Below are positions 45,865 to 55,259 of a DNA stretch of 64,000 nucleotides, piece by piece (position 1 is the first letter of the stretch; each line of letters opens with the position of its first letter). This DNA comes from Altererythrobacter sp. H2. Lineage in GTDB: Bacteria > Pseudomonadota > Alphaproteobacteria > Sphingomonadales > Sphingomonadaceae. The DNA is taken from positions 62,001 through 126,000 of the forward strand of contig NZ_CP141285.1 of NCBI RefSeq assembly GCF_035319885.1, written 5' to 3'. The notes under the pieces were generated by a model. The model did not search any database, was not told where the DNA came from, and saw nothing but the letters and a program-made list of their open reading frames with translations. The translations under genes were made by a program, and so were the position numbers.

Positions 45865-48567
45865 TCAGAAGCTGCCGCGCAGGGTGATCCCGTAGGTCCG
45901 GGGCTCGGCAAGGAAGGCCGAGTAGGTCTGCTGCGGTGCCACGAACGGCGTGTTGAACGCCACCTGGGTGTACTGCTTGTCAAACAGGTTCTGGACCCAG
46001 CCTTCGATCGCGAACCGGTCGGCGATGTTGGTCACCCCGATGCGGCCATTGACCACGACGAAGCCATCCTGCTCCTTGCCATAAAGCAGATCGGAGCCGG
46101 TGTTGTAGTCGCCGGTCATGCGGGCGTTGACGAACACCAGGCCGCGCATCCCCGAGGCACTGATTTCCGGGGTCCACGAGGCCGAGGCCGTTGCGGTGAT
46201 TTCCGGTGCGTTCGACATGTTGTCGCCCGGCAGCAGGCGCAGCGCCGGATCCAGCGGCGCGCCGGTATCTCTGCCGATCAGGTCGTTCTCGAACTTGGTG
46301 TCGGCATACGTCAGGCCAAGCGTGAAACCGAGATCCGGAATCGGGTTGATCGTGGCTTCCATTTCGAAACCTTGCGCGATCACGCCGGGCTGGATCTGGT
46401 CGGGAGAGCAGGCCCCGGTGGCGGCGCTGGCGTCGCGATCAGCCCCGTTCAGGGCAGTGCCGCAGCTGTTGACGTTCTGGACCAGGAAGACCGAGCCGTT
46501 GAACGTGTTGAGCTGGAAGTTGCTGAATTCCTGACGGAAGGCTGCAACGCTGAGGCCGAACTCGCGAGTCGAGTACTTGGCGCCGATTTCAAAGGCCTTG
46601 ACCGTCTCTTCCTCGAACTGGAGGTTCGAGACGTTGACGGTATTGCGGTTGAAGAACACCGGGTTGGCCAGGGCCGAACGGTCAAGGTTGAAACCGCCAG
46701 CCTTGTAGCCGCGCGAGTACGACGCGTAGGTCATCAGGTCCGGGGTCGGCTTCCAGCTCAGGATTGCCGTACCGGTGAACTCGTCCTCGTCACGCTTGTC
46801 GGACAGCGACAGGCCATCCAGTTCGGCGCTCGAATTGCCCTGGCAGGACAGCGCAATCAGGCCGCCGGCAAGACCCGCCAGCGGGCCGCTCAGCAACGGG
46901 CTGAGGCGGGCGCGGTTGGTCGGGCAGAAGGTGTTGTCGTTGCCGAAGGTTGCATCGAACTTCTTGGTTTCGTTGGTGTACCGCAGGCCCAGCGTCAGAT
47001 CGAGCGTATCGGTGATGCGGAAGATGTTGTGAGTGAAGAGGGCGAAGTTCTCGCTCTTCTGGTTGTAGACGTCACCCGTGCCGCCACGGTCGCGGACCTG
47101 GGCCAGCGTATCGAGGCCGGCGAAGATCAGCGGCGTTGCCGCGCCGAACGCACCAGCGCCGCCATTGGCAGCCTGGAGGGCACCGCGGCCACCGGCGCTG
47201 AGACAGCCGGTGCTGCCCGGCGAAACCAGCGCCGGGTTGATTGCCAGCACGATGCGGCACGGCGCGAACGCACCATACTGCGTGCCGAAGCGCAGGTTGT
47301 CGCGCGTCTGCAGCTTCTCGTTGGCGTAGAAGCCGCCAACCAGCCAGTCGACCCGGTCGTCGAACAGGCTGCCCTGCAGACGGATTTCCTGGGTGAAGGT
47401 CTTGAACTCGCGCGCACCGGCGTTGGGGCCGGGGGTGCGATAGAGCAGGTCGACCGTGGTGTAGTCGGCGTCCGAGCCCTGGAAGTTGGAGTATTCCCGA
47501 TAGCCCGTGATCGAGGTCAGTGTGACCGCGCCCAGTTCCCAGTTCAGCTCGCCCGAGATGCCGTAATCTTCGGTTTCGCCCTGATAGCTGCGACCGGCGG
47601 TGGGGTAGATGTTGCGGTTGAACGTGCTCTGGCTCAGCCCCAGCGGGTTCTGTCCGAGAGCGAGCAGGATCGGCACGATCGGGTTGCTGGTGCTGGTCAG
47701 GGCGCCGCCGGTGGTCGGCCGGGCGAACGAATCAAGCCCGGGGCTGACCCGCGCCAGCGGGGCAAAGTCCGGCTGCACGAAGGTGGCGGCGCAGCAGGCC
47801 TCGTCCTTCTTCGAATAGTCGCCGACCAGGCGGAAGCTGACAGAGTCACTCGGCTCGAACAGCATCTGGGCACGCACCAGGTAACGATCACGGTCGTTGA
47901 TCCGGGTGCCGTTGGTCACGTCGTTGTAGAAGCCGTCACGCTTGAAATAGACGCCGTCGACCCGGGCCGCGATGGTGTCGCTCAGGGGGGCGTTGATCCC
48001 GCCTTCGATGCGCATGGCATCGAAGTTGCCATAGGTGAACGCGCCATAGCCGCTCAGCTCGAATTCGGGCGGGGCCGTGTAGACGCTGATCATGCCGGCC
48101 GAGGAGTTGCGGCCACCCAGCGTGCCCTGCGGGCCGCGCAGGATTTCGATCCGGTCGATCGGACCAAGCTCGCTCAGCGCATTGCCCGAGCGCGAACGGT
48201 AGACGCCATCGACGAACACCGCGACCGAGCTTTCGAGGCCGGGGTTGTCACCCACCGTGCCGATCCCGCGGATACGGGCCGAGCCGTTCGCTTCGTTACC
48301 GGTGGAGGAAACCAGCAGCGACGGGGCGACCTGGTTCAGTTCGCGGATGTCGGTGGTGCCGGACTTGGCCAGCATCTCGCCCGAGACCGCCGAAATGGCG
48401 ACCGGAACATCGGCCAGCGACTGTTCGCGGCCCTGGGCGGTGACGACGATGATGTTGCTGTCATCGTCGGTCGTGCCCGCATCCTGTGCCAGCGCATAGT
48501 GCGGCAAGAATGCAGTGGCCACTCCGGCGAGGGCGAGCGCACGTAGGGTAAGGTTGGCCTTCATCAT
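45865..48567 (-). CDS. TonB-dependent receptor
   Basis: 900 residues from MMKANLTLRA (either of two adjacent ATGs). Signal peptide ending ALAQDAGT; TonB box NIIVVTAQGREQS; plug (about 45-170) with ADVPVAISAVSGEML, RIRGIGTVGDNPGLESSVAV, DRIEILRGPQGTLGGRNSSA. The plug carries the FVDGVYRSRSG segment common in sphingomonad receptors for aromatic or lipid-like substrates. The barrel ends PRTYGITLRGSF. Substrate unknown. It is a single gene; glnD lies upstream on the same strand with a 109-nt gap. Confidence 0.95.
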   Translation of the reverse strand: MMKANLTLRALALAGVATAFLPHYALAQDAGTTDDDSNIIVVTAQGREQSLADVPVAISAVSGEMLAKSGTTDIRELNQVAPSLLVSSTGNEANGSARIRGIGTVGDNPGLESSVAVFVDGVYRSRSGNALSELGPIDRIEILRGPQGTLGGRNSSAGMISVYTAPPEFELSGYGAFTYGNFDAMRIEGGINAPLSDTIAARVDGVYFKRDGFYNDVTNGTRINDRDRYLVRAQMLFEPSDSVSFRLVGDYSKKDEACCAATFVQPDFAPLARVSPGLDSFARPTTGGALTSTSNPIVPILLALGQNPLGLSQSTFNRNIYPTAGRSYQGETEDYGISGELNWELGAVTLTSITGYREYSNFQGSDADYTTVDLLYRTPGPNAGAREFKTFTQEIRLQGSLFDDRVDWLVGGFYANEKLQTRDNLRFGTQYGAFAPCRIVLAINPALVSPGSTGCLSAGGRGALQAANGGAGAFGAATPLIFAGLDTLAQVRDRGGTGDVYNQKSENFALFTHNIFRITDTLDLTLGLRYTNETKKFDATFGNDNTFCPTNRARLSPLLSGPLAGLAGGLIALSCQGNSSAELDGLSLSDKRDEDEFTGTAILSWKPTPDLMTYASYSRGYKAGGFNLDRSALANPVFFNRNTVNVSNLQFEEETVKAFEIGAKYSTREFGLSVAAFRQEFSNFQLNTFNGSVFLVQNVNSCGTALNGADRDASAATGACSPDQIQPGVIAQGFEMEATINPIPDLGFTLGLTYADTKFENDLIGRDTGAPLDPALRLLPGDNMSNAPEITATASASWTPEISASGMRGLVFVNARMTGDYNTGSDLLYGKEQDGFVVVNGRIGVTNIADRFAIEGWVQNLFDKQYTQVAFNTPFVAPQQTYSAFLAEPRTYGITLRGSF

Positions 48568-48676
48568 CTTCTCCTGCTTGGGCGATTGGTCGCTTTACGT
48601 CAGCGTTAACCGCAACCGCGCAGTTTGGGAATCGGCTACTCTGTCAACTGCACATTTTGGCTGACGAGTGTTGCGT

Positions 48677-51436
48677 CTATGCCTCTTGCAGCGCCGCCTG
48701 GCGTTCGTCGCTCGCGGCATCGAGCAGGGCCTCCTCGATCGCGTCCTTGCGCGCCCTGGCTTCCACTTTCGCCCCGATCAGGTCGGTCACGTAGAACGTG
48801 TCCACCGCCCGCTCGCCATAGGCGGTGACATGGGCCGAATGGACCATCAGCTGGCTTTCGAACAGGGCGCGGGCGAGCCGGTTGAGCAGCGCCGGCCGGT
48901 CCCGCGCGCTGACTTCGATCACGGTGAAGCGATTGGAGGCGCTGTTGTCGAAGGTGACCCGCGGACGGACTTCGAACGCGTGCGAACGGGTGATCGGCAG
49001 AGGACGCTGCGCCAGCTTGGGCACCAGTTCGACCCGGTTGGCCAGGGCATCGCCGATCGACTTTTCAATCCGGGCCAGCTGGCGAGGCTCCTCGAACGGG
49101 CGGCCATGCGGGTCCTGCACCAGGAAATTGTCGACCGCCCAGCCGCTCGAACTGGTGTGGATGCGCGCGTCGATGATGTTCGCGCCGGCGAGGTGGATGC
49201 CGCCGGCAATGCGGTAGAACAGGCCCGGATGGTCTGCCGCGATGACCGTCACCAGCGTCGCCCCACGCGCCGGGTAAACCTCGCAGTGGACAGACAGCTG
49301 CTCCTTTGCTTCCTGCGCCTCGGCAAACTGGACCAGGTTGAGTGCGACGATGTCCTCCGGCTCGGCAATCCAGTAGGCATCGCCCAGCGTGCCCTCGAAC
49401 CGGTCGACCAGCGGTGCCTGTCCGGCCAGCGCGGCGCGGACCGCATCCTTCTTCGCCGCCACCCGGGCCTCGCGCCCGTGGCGCATGTGGCCCAGCCGCA
49501 GCCGTTCCTGCGCCGCATCGAACAGTTCGCCCAGCAACTGCCGCTTCCAGCTGTTCCAGGTGCCGGGGCCGACCGCGCGGATATCGACCGCAGTCAGGAT
49601 CAGCAGGTGGCGCAGCCGCTCGATGCTCTGCACCTCGGCACAGAAATCCTCGATCGTCTTGGGATCGGTCAGGTCCCGCTTGAAGGCCGTCGCGCTCATC
49701 AGCAGATGCTTGGCGACCAGCCAGGCGACCAGCTCGGTCTCGTGCTCGTCCAGGCCGAAGCGCGGGCACAGTTCCTCCGCCACTTCGGCCCCCAGCACCG
49801 AATGGTCGCCGCCGCGCCCCTTGGCGATATCGTGCAGCAGCACCGAGACATAGGCCGCCCGGCGGGAGTTGATCTTGTGGACCAGCCGGCTTGATCGCGG
49901 ATGGTCTTCGGTCAGTTCGCCGCGCTCGATCTTCGACAGCAGCCCGATTGCGCGGATGGTGTGTTCGTCCACCGTGTAGTGGTGGTACATGTCGAACTGC
50001 ATCTGCGCGTTGACCTTGCCGAAATCGGGCACGAAGCGGCCGAACACGCCCGCTTCGTTCATCCACCGCAGCACGGCCTCGGGGTCATTGCGGCCTGACA
50101 GCAGGTCGACGAACAGGGCATTGGCCCGCGGATCATTGCGGACCTTGTCTCTGATCAGGCCGGAATCGCGGTTGGCCTGGCGCATCGCCTCCGGGTGGAC
50201 TTCCAGCCCGTTGGCCTCGGCCAGCTGGAAGATCTCGATCAGCCGCACCGGATCCTGACGGAACCAGTCATCGCTGGGCGCGGCAATGCGGCCGCCGAAC
50301 ACCCGGTAGCCTTTCAGGCTGCGGGCGCGGGCGGTGAAGCCGGCAAAGAACCCGCGCCGAAGGCGGTTCTGGGCGAACTCCTCATCGATATGGGCCAGGA
50401 ACACGCCGGTCAGGCTGCCGACCCGTTTTGCCTGGATGAAGTAGTACTGCATGAACCGCTCGACCGCGCTCTTGCCCGGACGGTCGGCGAACTTCATCCG
50501 CTGCGCCACGGCCCGCTGCTGGTCGAAGGTCAACCGGTCCTCCGCCCGGCCGGTCAGGGCATGGAGATGGCAGCGCACCGCCAGCATGAAGCCCTCGGCC
50601 CGGCGGAAGCTGCGATATTCCCCCGCGCTCAGCAGCCCGACCTCGACCAGTTCGGAAGCCGAACGGACCTTGTGGATATACTTGCCGATCCAGTAGAGCG
50701 TCTGCAGGTCGCGCAGCCCGCCCTTGCCATCCTTGACGTTGGGCTCGACGACATAGCGGCTGTCGCCCATGCGCTTGTGCCGGGCATTGCGCTCGGCCAG
50801 TTTCTCGCTGACGAACTGCCTCTCGCTGCCGGTCACCACTTCGGCCCAGAACCGGCGCCGGGCTTCATCGAACAGGTCGCGGTCACCCCACAGGTAACGG
50901 CCCTCGAGCAGGGCAGTCCGGATGGTGAGGTCGTCACGCGCCATGCGGACCATATCATCAGGCGTGCGGCTGGAATGGCCCACCTTGAGGCCCAGATCCC
51001 ACAGGAAATAGAGCATTGCCTCGATCACCTGCTCGCACCAGGGCGCGCGGCGGGTGGGCGTGAGGAAGGCAATGTCGACGTCCGACTGGGGCGCCATTTC
51101 CGCCCGGCCATAACCGCCCACCGCCAGGATCGAGAGCCGTTCGCCGGAAGATCGGTTCGCCAGCGGATAGACGTCGGCCACCACGTGGTCGTGGATCAGG
51201 CGCACGATCTGGTCGATCAGGAAAGCATGGCCACCGGTGCATTCGTGCCCGGCCGAAGGCGCTGCCTCCAACCGCCGGTCCAGCTCCTGCCGCCCCGCAT
51301 CAAGCGCATCGCGCAGCAGGGCCACGACCTGCGGGCGGGCACTGTCGCCCTGCTCCGCCGCCAGCGCCGCAATCTGCGCGGCGAGCGTCCGGCGATCGAG
51401 AATCGCGCGCTGACGGGGAATGGTCTGGCGGTTCAA
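48677..51436 (-). CDS. glnD: PII uridylyltransferase/uridylyl-removing enzyme
   Basis: 919 residues, standard length. It senses glutamine and modifies PII to control nitrogen metabolism. The nucleotidyltransferase domain has AVGGYGRAEMAPQSDVDIAF (about 105-124). The HD hydrolase domain has VDEHTIRAIGLLSKIERGEL, VLLHDIAKGRGGDHSVLGAE. Two C-terminal ACT domains follow (TVIAADHPGLFYRIAGGIHL; EVSARDRPALLNRLARALFE). It starts inside the last codons of the acyl-CoA ligase gene (ATGA overlap), so they are coupled. Confidence 0.98.
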   Translation of the reverse strand: MNRQTIPRQRAILDRRTLAAQIAALAAEQGDSARPQVVALLRDALDAGRQELDRRLEAAPSAGHECTGGHAFLIDQIVRLIHDHVVADVYPLANRSSGERLSILAVGGYGRAEMAPQSDVDIAFLTPTRRAPWCEQVIEAMLYFLWDLGLKVGHSSRTPDDMVRMARDDLTIRTALLEGRYLWGDRDLFDEARRRFWAEVVTGSERQFVSEKLAERNARHKRMGDSRYVVEPNVKDGKGGLRDLQTLYWIGKYIHKVRSASELVEVGLLSAGEYRSFRRAEGFMLAVRCHLHALTGRAEDRLTFDQQRAVAQRMKFADRPGKSAVERFMQYYFIQAKRVGSLTGVFLAHIDEEFAQNRLRRGFFAGFTARARSLKGYRVFGGRIAAPSDDWFRQDPVRLIEIFQLAEANGLEVHPEAMRQANRDSGLIRDKVRNDPRANALFVDLLSGRNDPEAVLRWMNEAGVFGRFVPDFGKVNAQMQFDMYHHYTVDEHTIRAIGLLSKIERGELTEDHPRSSRLVHKINSRRAAYVSVLLHDIAKGRGGDHSVLGAEVAEELCPRFGLDEHETELVAWLVAKHLLMSATAFKRDLTDPKTIEDFCAEVQSIERLRHLLILTAVDIRAVGPGTWNSWKRQLLGELFDAAQERLRLGHMRHGREARVAAKKDAVRAALAGQAPLVDRFEGTLGDAYWIAEPEDIVALNLVQFAEAQEAKEQLSVHCEVYPARGATLVTVIAADHPGLFYRIAGGIHLAGANIIDARIHTSSSGWAVDNFLVQDPHGRPFEEPRQLARIEKSIGDALANRVELVPKLAQRPLPITRSHAFEVRPRVTFDNSASNRFTVIEVSARDRPALLNRLARALFESQLMVHSAHVTAYGERAVDTFYVTDLIGAKVEARARKDAIEEALLDAASDERQAALQEA

Positions 51437-53124
51437 GCGGCGAGGAACTCCTGGGTGTACTTTTCCCGCAGCGAACGCTTGTCGATCTTCTGGGTGCCAA
51501 GGCGTGGCAGGGTGTCATCCGCCCGCCAGTAGACCACCGGCTGCTTGAACGGGGCGAGCCGGGTGGCGAGGAAATCGCGCAGCTCGGCCTCGGACAGGTC
51601 GCGGCCCGGCTTGGTCAGGAAGACCGCGCCGACAATCTCGCCATAGCGTTCGTCCGGCAGGCCGAAGACCGAGCATTCGGCGATCGCGTCATGGGCATAG
51701 ATCGCGTCTTCCACCTCGATGCAGGTCACGTTCTCGCCCCCGCGGATGATGATATCCCTCTTCCGGTCGACGATGAAGAGGTAGCCGTCCTCGTCCAGCC
51801 GCCCCAGATCGCCCGTGCGGAAATACATGTCGTCGGTGAAGGCGGCGGCCGTCGCGTCTTGGTTGTTCCAGTAGCCCAGGAAATTGCAGACCGAGCGGAT
51901 GCAGACCTCGCCCACGCTACCCTGCGCCACCGGCTTTCCGGCATCGTCGAGGATGGCGAGATCGACCAGCGGGCGGCTCGGCTTGCCGGTGCTGGAAGGC
52001 TTGGCGAGATAGTTCTCGTTGAAGTTGCCGCAGCCCACGCCGTTGGTTTCGGTGAGGCCATAGCCGAGCAGCGGGAAACCGTCCGGAAAGGCGTCCCTGA
52101 TCTTGGTGACGTGCTCCGGCGGACGCGGTGCGCCGCCGCCGGCCCAGCCCTTGCAGGTCGAGGTGTCGAACTTGTCGCGGTCAGGGTGGGTCGCCATTTC
52201 GTAGGTCATCAGCGGCACGCCGGCGAAATAGCTGACTTTCTCGTGATCGATCAGGCGCAGCGCCTCGCCCGCATCCCACTTGGCCATCAGCACGATCTTG
52301 CGGCCCAGCGCGAAGCTCTGGAGGAACAGCGGCACTTCGCCGGTTACATGGAACAGCGGCACGGCCAGGAGGGCGCAGGCCTGGGTGGTCGGCGCATTGC
52401 CGCCCGCATCGAGATAGCTGAACGCCATGAGCGACTGGAGCGCATAGCTCATCGCCCCGTGCACGACGCCGCGGTGATCGGAATAGGCCCCCTTGGAGCG
52501 ACCGGTCGAACCGGAGGTGTAAAGCAGCGTCGCCAGGTCGTCCGGCCCCAGATCGGGCAGCGTCACCGCCGCCGGATCACCCCAGACATTGGCGAGGCCT
52601 TCGGCAGGCTCGCAATCATGGCTGAACAGCACGACTTCGGCGCCGTGCTCGATCCCGTCGAGCCGCGCGGCACGGGCCGTATCGGCCAGTACCAGCCTGG
52701 CTTCGACCAGGTCCACAGCATCGGCCAGTTCCTCGCCATTGGAAAACCCGTTGAGCAAGGTGGCGCAGCCGCCCGCCATGATGACGCCCATGTAGAGCAC
52801 GATCCAGTTGGCCGAATTGCGCGCCGCGATCCCGACACGGTCGCCCCGCTTGAGGCTGTGGCGGACCAGCAACCCGGCCGCGACGTGGCGGGCAGCATCG
52901 TAAGTCTGCCCGAAAGTGAGGCGGCATTCGCCATCGACCAGGAACACCGCATCCTTGTGCTGCATGCAGTAGTGGCCGAAGTAATGCGCCAGGCTTGGCG
53001 GCGCATTCTTCAGCGCCGGAATGGACACACCCTTGCGTTCGAACGGGACGGTTTCAGCAGGCGCGCCCGGCGCGGTGAGCCGGTCCATGATGGCATCAAG
53101 GGTCGTGTCGAGCTCAGTCGGCAT
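51433..53124 (-). CDS. fatty-acid/acyl-CoA synthetase (ANL superfamily)
   Basis: 563 residues from MPTELDTTLD (GAGAGG about 8 nt upstream; an in-frame earlier start at 53154 is less likely). P-loop LLYTSGSTGRSKGAYSDHRG; A5 GYGLTETNGVG; A8 YFRTGDLGRLDEDGYLFIVD and RKRDIIIRGGENV; C-terminal catalytic Lys in RLGTQKIDKRSL. It activates a carboxylic acid as acyl-AMP then CoA ester. The chain length cannot be read from sequence. Its stop overlaps the glnD start. Confidence 0.93.
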   Translation of the reverse strand: MPTELDTTLDAIMDRLTAPGAPAETVPFERKGVSIPALKNAPPSLAHYFGHYCMQHKDAVFLVDGECRLTFGQTYDAARHVAAGLLVRHSLKRGDRVGIAARNSANWIVLYMGVIMAGGCATLLNGFSNGEELADAVDLVEARLVLADTARAARLDGIEHGAEVVLFSHDCEPAEGLANVWGDPAAVTLPDLGPDDLATLLYTSGSTGRSKGAYSDHRGVVHGAMSYALQSLMAFSYLDAGGNAPTTQACALLAVPLFHVTGEVPLFLQSFALGRKIVLMAKWDAGEALRLIDHEKVSYFAGVPLMTYEMATHPDRDKFDTSTCKGWAGGGAPRPPEHVTKIRDAFPDGFPLLGYGLTETNGVGCGNFNENYLAKPSSTGKPSRPLVDLAILDDAGKPVAQGSVGEVCIRSVCNFLGYWNNQDATAAAFTDDMYFRTGDLGRLDEDGYLFIVDRKRDIIIRGGENVTCIEVEDAIYAHDAIAECSVFGLPDERYGEIVGAVFLTKPGRDLSEAELRDFLATRLAPFKQPVVYWRADDTLPRLGTQKIDKRSLREKYTQEFLAA

Positions 53125-53251
53125 TTTTGTCCTCTCCATTGCGTGATCGGGCAAGACTTTCCCTGCGGGGTTTCGTCAAACCCCCGGCTGTGCCAAAGCC
53201 GCTGGAAAAGCCGGACCTGTCAGTTTGATCCATACCTAGGGGCTTCCCATC

Positions 53252-54169
53252 GTGCTGTCACTACTTGCCGCCACGTCAATCGCAGCAACCGGAACCGAAC
53301 CTGCCATGCAGTGGATCGACCTTGGCCTGACCAAGGGGATCGACCTCGGTTTATTCGAACTGCGCTGGTACAGCCTGGCCTATCTCGCCGGGATCGTGCT
53401 CGGTTACTGGCACCTGACGCGGATGATCAAGGCACCGGGCGCGCCGATGGCGCAGCGCCATGCGGAGGACCTGTTCTTCTACTGCACGCTCGGCATCATC
53501 CTGGGCGGCCGGTTCGGCTATGCCCTGTTCTATCGCCCGGAACTGTTCGTCAGCTTCGGCGGAGACGGCTGGGTCAGCTGGGAACTGCTCCGGTTGTGGG
53601 ACGGCGGGATGAGCTTCCACGGCGGGGTACTGGGCGTGCTGGCGGCGATCGCCTGGGTCGGCCTGCGCGCCGGGCTCAGCTTCCTGCGGGTGGCCGACTA
53701 TATCGCCGTCTGCGTGCCGTTCGGGATGTTCTTCGGGCGGCTCGCCAACTTCGTCAACGGCGAGCTGTGGGGCCGCGCCACCGATGTTGCCTGGGCGATG
53801 GAGTTCTGCGACCTGCGCCACAGCGAGACCGAATGCCTGACGAGCGGCCTCGCCCGCCACCCCAGCCAGCTTTACCAGGCCGGGCTGGAAGGCCTGGCGC
53901 TGATCGTGATCCTGCTCTACCTGTTCTGGCGCACCCGCGCGCGCTACCGCCCGGGCTTGCTGGTCGGCGTGTTCACCCTCGGCATGGGCGTGGCCCGGTT
54001 CGTCAACGAATTCTTCCGTGAACCAGACGCGCACCTGCAGGAATTCGCCGCCGAGACCGGCCTGTCGATGGGCCAGTGGCTGACCATTCCGATGTTCGCG
54101 GTGGGCCTGTTCCTGATCGTGCGCGCACTGCGACGGCCGGAGCTGGCCGGCGGGCCGCCCCCGGCCTGA
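53252..54169 (+). CDS. lgt: prolipoprotein diacylglyceryl transferase
   Basis: 305 residues from a GTG at 53252 (AGGGG about 11 nt upstream); an ATG at 53306 (MQWIDLGL) would give a product 18 residues shorter. Integral membrane enzyme with seven helices. Family signatures are LRWYSLAYLAGIVLGYWHLT, GGRFGYALFY, MSFHGGVLGVLAAIAW, FGRLANFVNGELWGRATDVA (the Lgt signature) and RHPSQLYQAGLEGL. It transfers diacylglycerol from phosphatidylglycerol to the lipobox cysteine of prelipoproteins, including lipoproteins such as those at 30063, 56335 and 59364. It is 19 nt from the next gene. Confidence 0.97.
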   Translation: MLSLLAATSIAATGTEPAMQWIDLGLTKGIDLGLFELRWYSLAYLAGIVLGYWHLTRMIKAPGAPMAQRHAEDLFFYCTLGIILGGRFGYALFYRPELFVSFGGDGWVSWELLRLWDGGMSFHGGVLGVLAAIAWVGLRAGLSFLRVADYIAVCVPFGMFFGRLANFVNGELWGRATDVAWAMEFCDLRHSETECLTSGLARHPSQLYQAGLEGLALIVILLYLFWRTRARYRPGLLVGVFTLGMGVARFVNEFFREPDAHLQEFAAETGLSMGQWLTIPMFAVGLFLIVRALRRPELAGGPPPA

Positions 54170-54188
54170 CGCCCCGGGCAGGACGACC

Positions 54189-55259
54189 ATGGGAGAGGAT
54201 GACCAGCCGCTCGGCGCGATCTTCCGGCGCCTGATCCGCAACACCGGGCCAATCAGCGTCGCCCAGTTCATGGGCGAGAGCAACGCGCGCTACTATGGCG
54301 GGAAGGACCCGCTCGGCCTTGCCGGGGATTTCGTCACCGCGCCCGAGATCAGCCAGATGTTCGGCGAGCTGATCGGGCTGTGGTGCGCCGACATGTGGGT
54401 GCGGGCCGGGCGCGTCGAGCCGGTCCATTATGTCGAGCTGGGGCCGGGGCGCGGCACGCTGGCGAAGGATGCCCTGCGCGCCAGCCACCGTTACGGGTTT
54501 ACGCCGCGGGTCCACTTTGTCGAAACCTCGCAGGCGTTGAAGGACGTGCAGCTGGAAACGCTGCCCGGCGCAGTCTGGCATCATGATCTGTCGACCATCC
54601 CGGTCGACGGGCCGGTCCTGCTGGTGGCGAACGAATTTCTCGATGCCCTGCCGATCCGGCAACTGGTGAAGACCGGCGCGGGCTGGCGCGAGCGGATGGT
54701 GGGGCTGGAGGATGACCGGTTCGTGTTCGTCGCCGGCAGCCAGCCGATGGACAGCGCCGTTCCGGCCGACCTGCGCGAAGCCGCCGAGGGCACCGTGCTC
54801 GAAACCTGCCCGGGGGCTGCGGCCACTGTCTACGAAGTGGCAGGGCGGCTGCGCGAACAGGGCGGGGCCGCGTTGTTCATCGACTATGGCCATGCCGAAA
54901 CGCGCGCCGGGTCCACCCTTCAGGCCGTAGCGCAGCACCGCAAGGTCGATCCCTTCGCCGATCCCGGCGAGGCGGACCTGACTGCGCTGGTCGATTTCGC
55001 CACGCTGGCGCGGGTGGCGCAGTCGCGCGATGCCCGCCATCTCGGCACGGTCGGCCAGGGTGACTGGTTGCGGGCGCTGGGCATCGAGGCCCGTGCTGAC
55101 GCGCTCGCCACGCGCGCACCCCATTTGCGCAGCGAAATTGCCCAGGCACGCGACCGGCTGATTGCCGACGACCAGATGGGTCGGTTGTTCAAGGTCATGG
55201 GGCTCGCCGCGCCGCACTGGCCCGATGGTGCCGGCTTCGCAGTGGCCGGTCAGCCCTGA
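54189..55259 (+). CDS. class I SAM-dependent methyltransferase, NDUFAF7/MidA family
   Basis: 356 residues from MGEDDQPLG. Family-typical N-terminus (GPISVAQFMGESNARYYGGK), then DFVTAPEISQMFGELIGLWC, SAM-binding VHYVELGPGRGTLAKDALR, and VANEFLDALPIRQLVKT. Mitochondrial NDUFAF7 methylates an arginine of a complex I subunit (NDUFS2); bacterial members may act similarly on NuoD, or on other protein arginines. Its last 10 nt overlap the 3' end of holA on the other strand. It is co-directional with lgt. Confidence 0.93.
   Translation: MGEDDQPLGAIFRRLIRNTGPISVAQFMGESNARYYGGKDPLGLAGDFVTAPEISQMFGELIGLWCADMWVRAGRVEPVHYVELGPGRGTLAKDALRASHRYGFTPRVHFVETSQALKDVQLETLPGAVWHHDLSTIPVDGPVLLVANEFLDALPIRQLVKTGAGWRERMVGLEDDRFVFVAGSQPMDSAVPADLREAAEGTVLETCPGAAATVYEVAGRLREQGGAALFIDYGHAETRAGSTLQAVAQHRKVDPFADPGEADLTALVDFATLARVAQSRDARHLGTVGQGDWLRALGIEARADALATRAPHLRSEIAQARDRLIADDQMGRLFKVMGLAAPHWPDGAGFAVAGQP

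Noticed and set aside
46372-48546. Long plus-strand open frame across another TonB receptor gene
   Set aside because: Antisense shadow of the 900-residue receptor, with repetitive composition.
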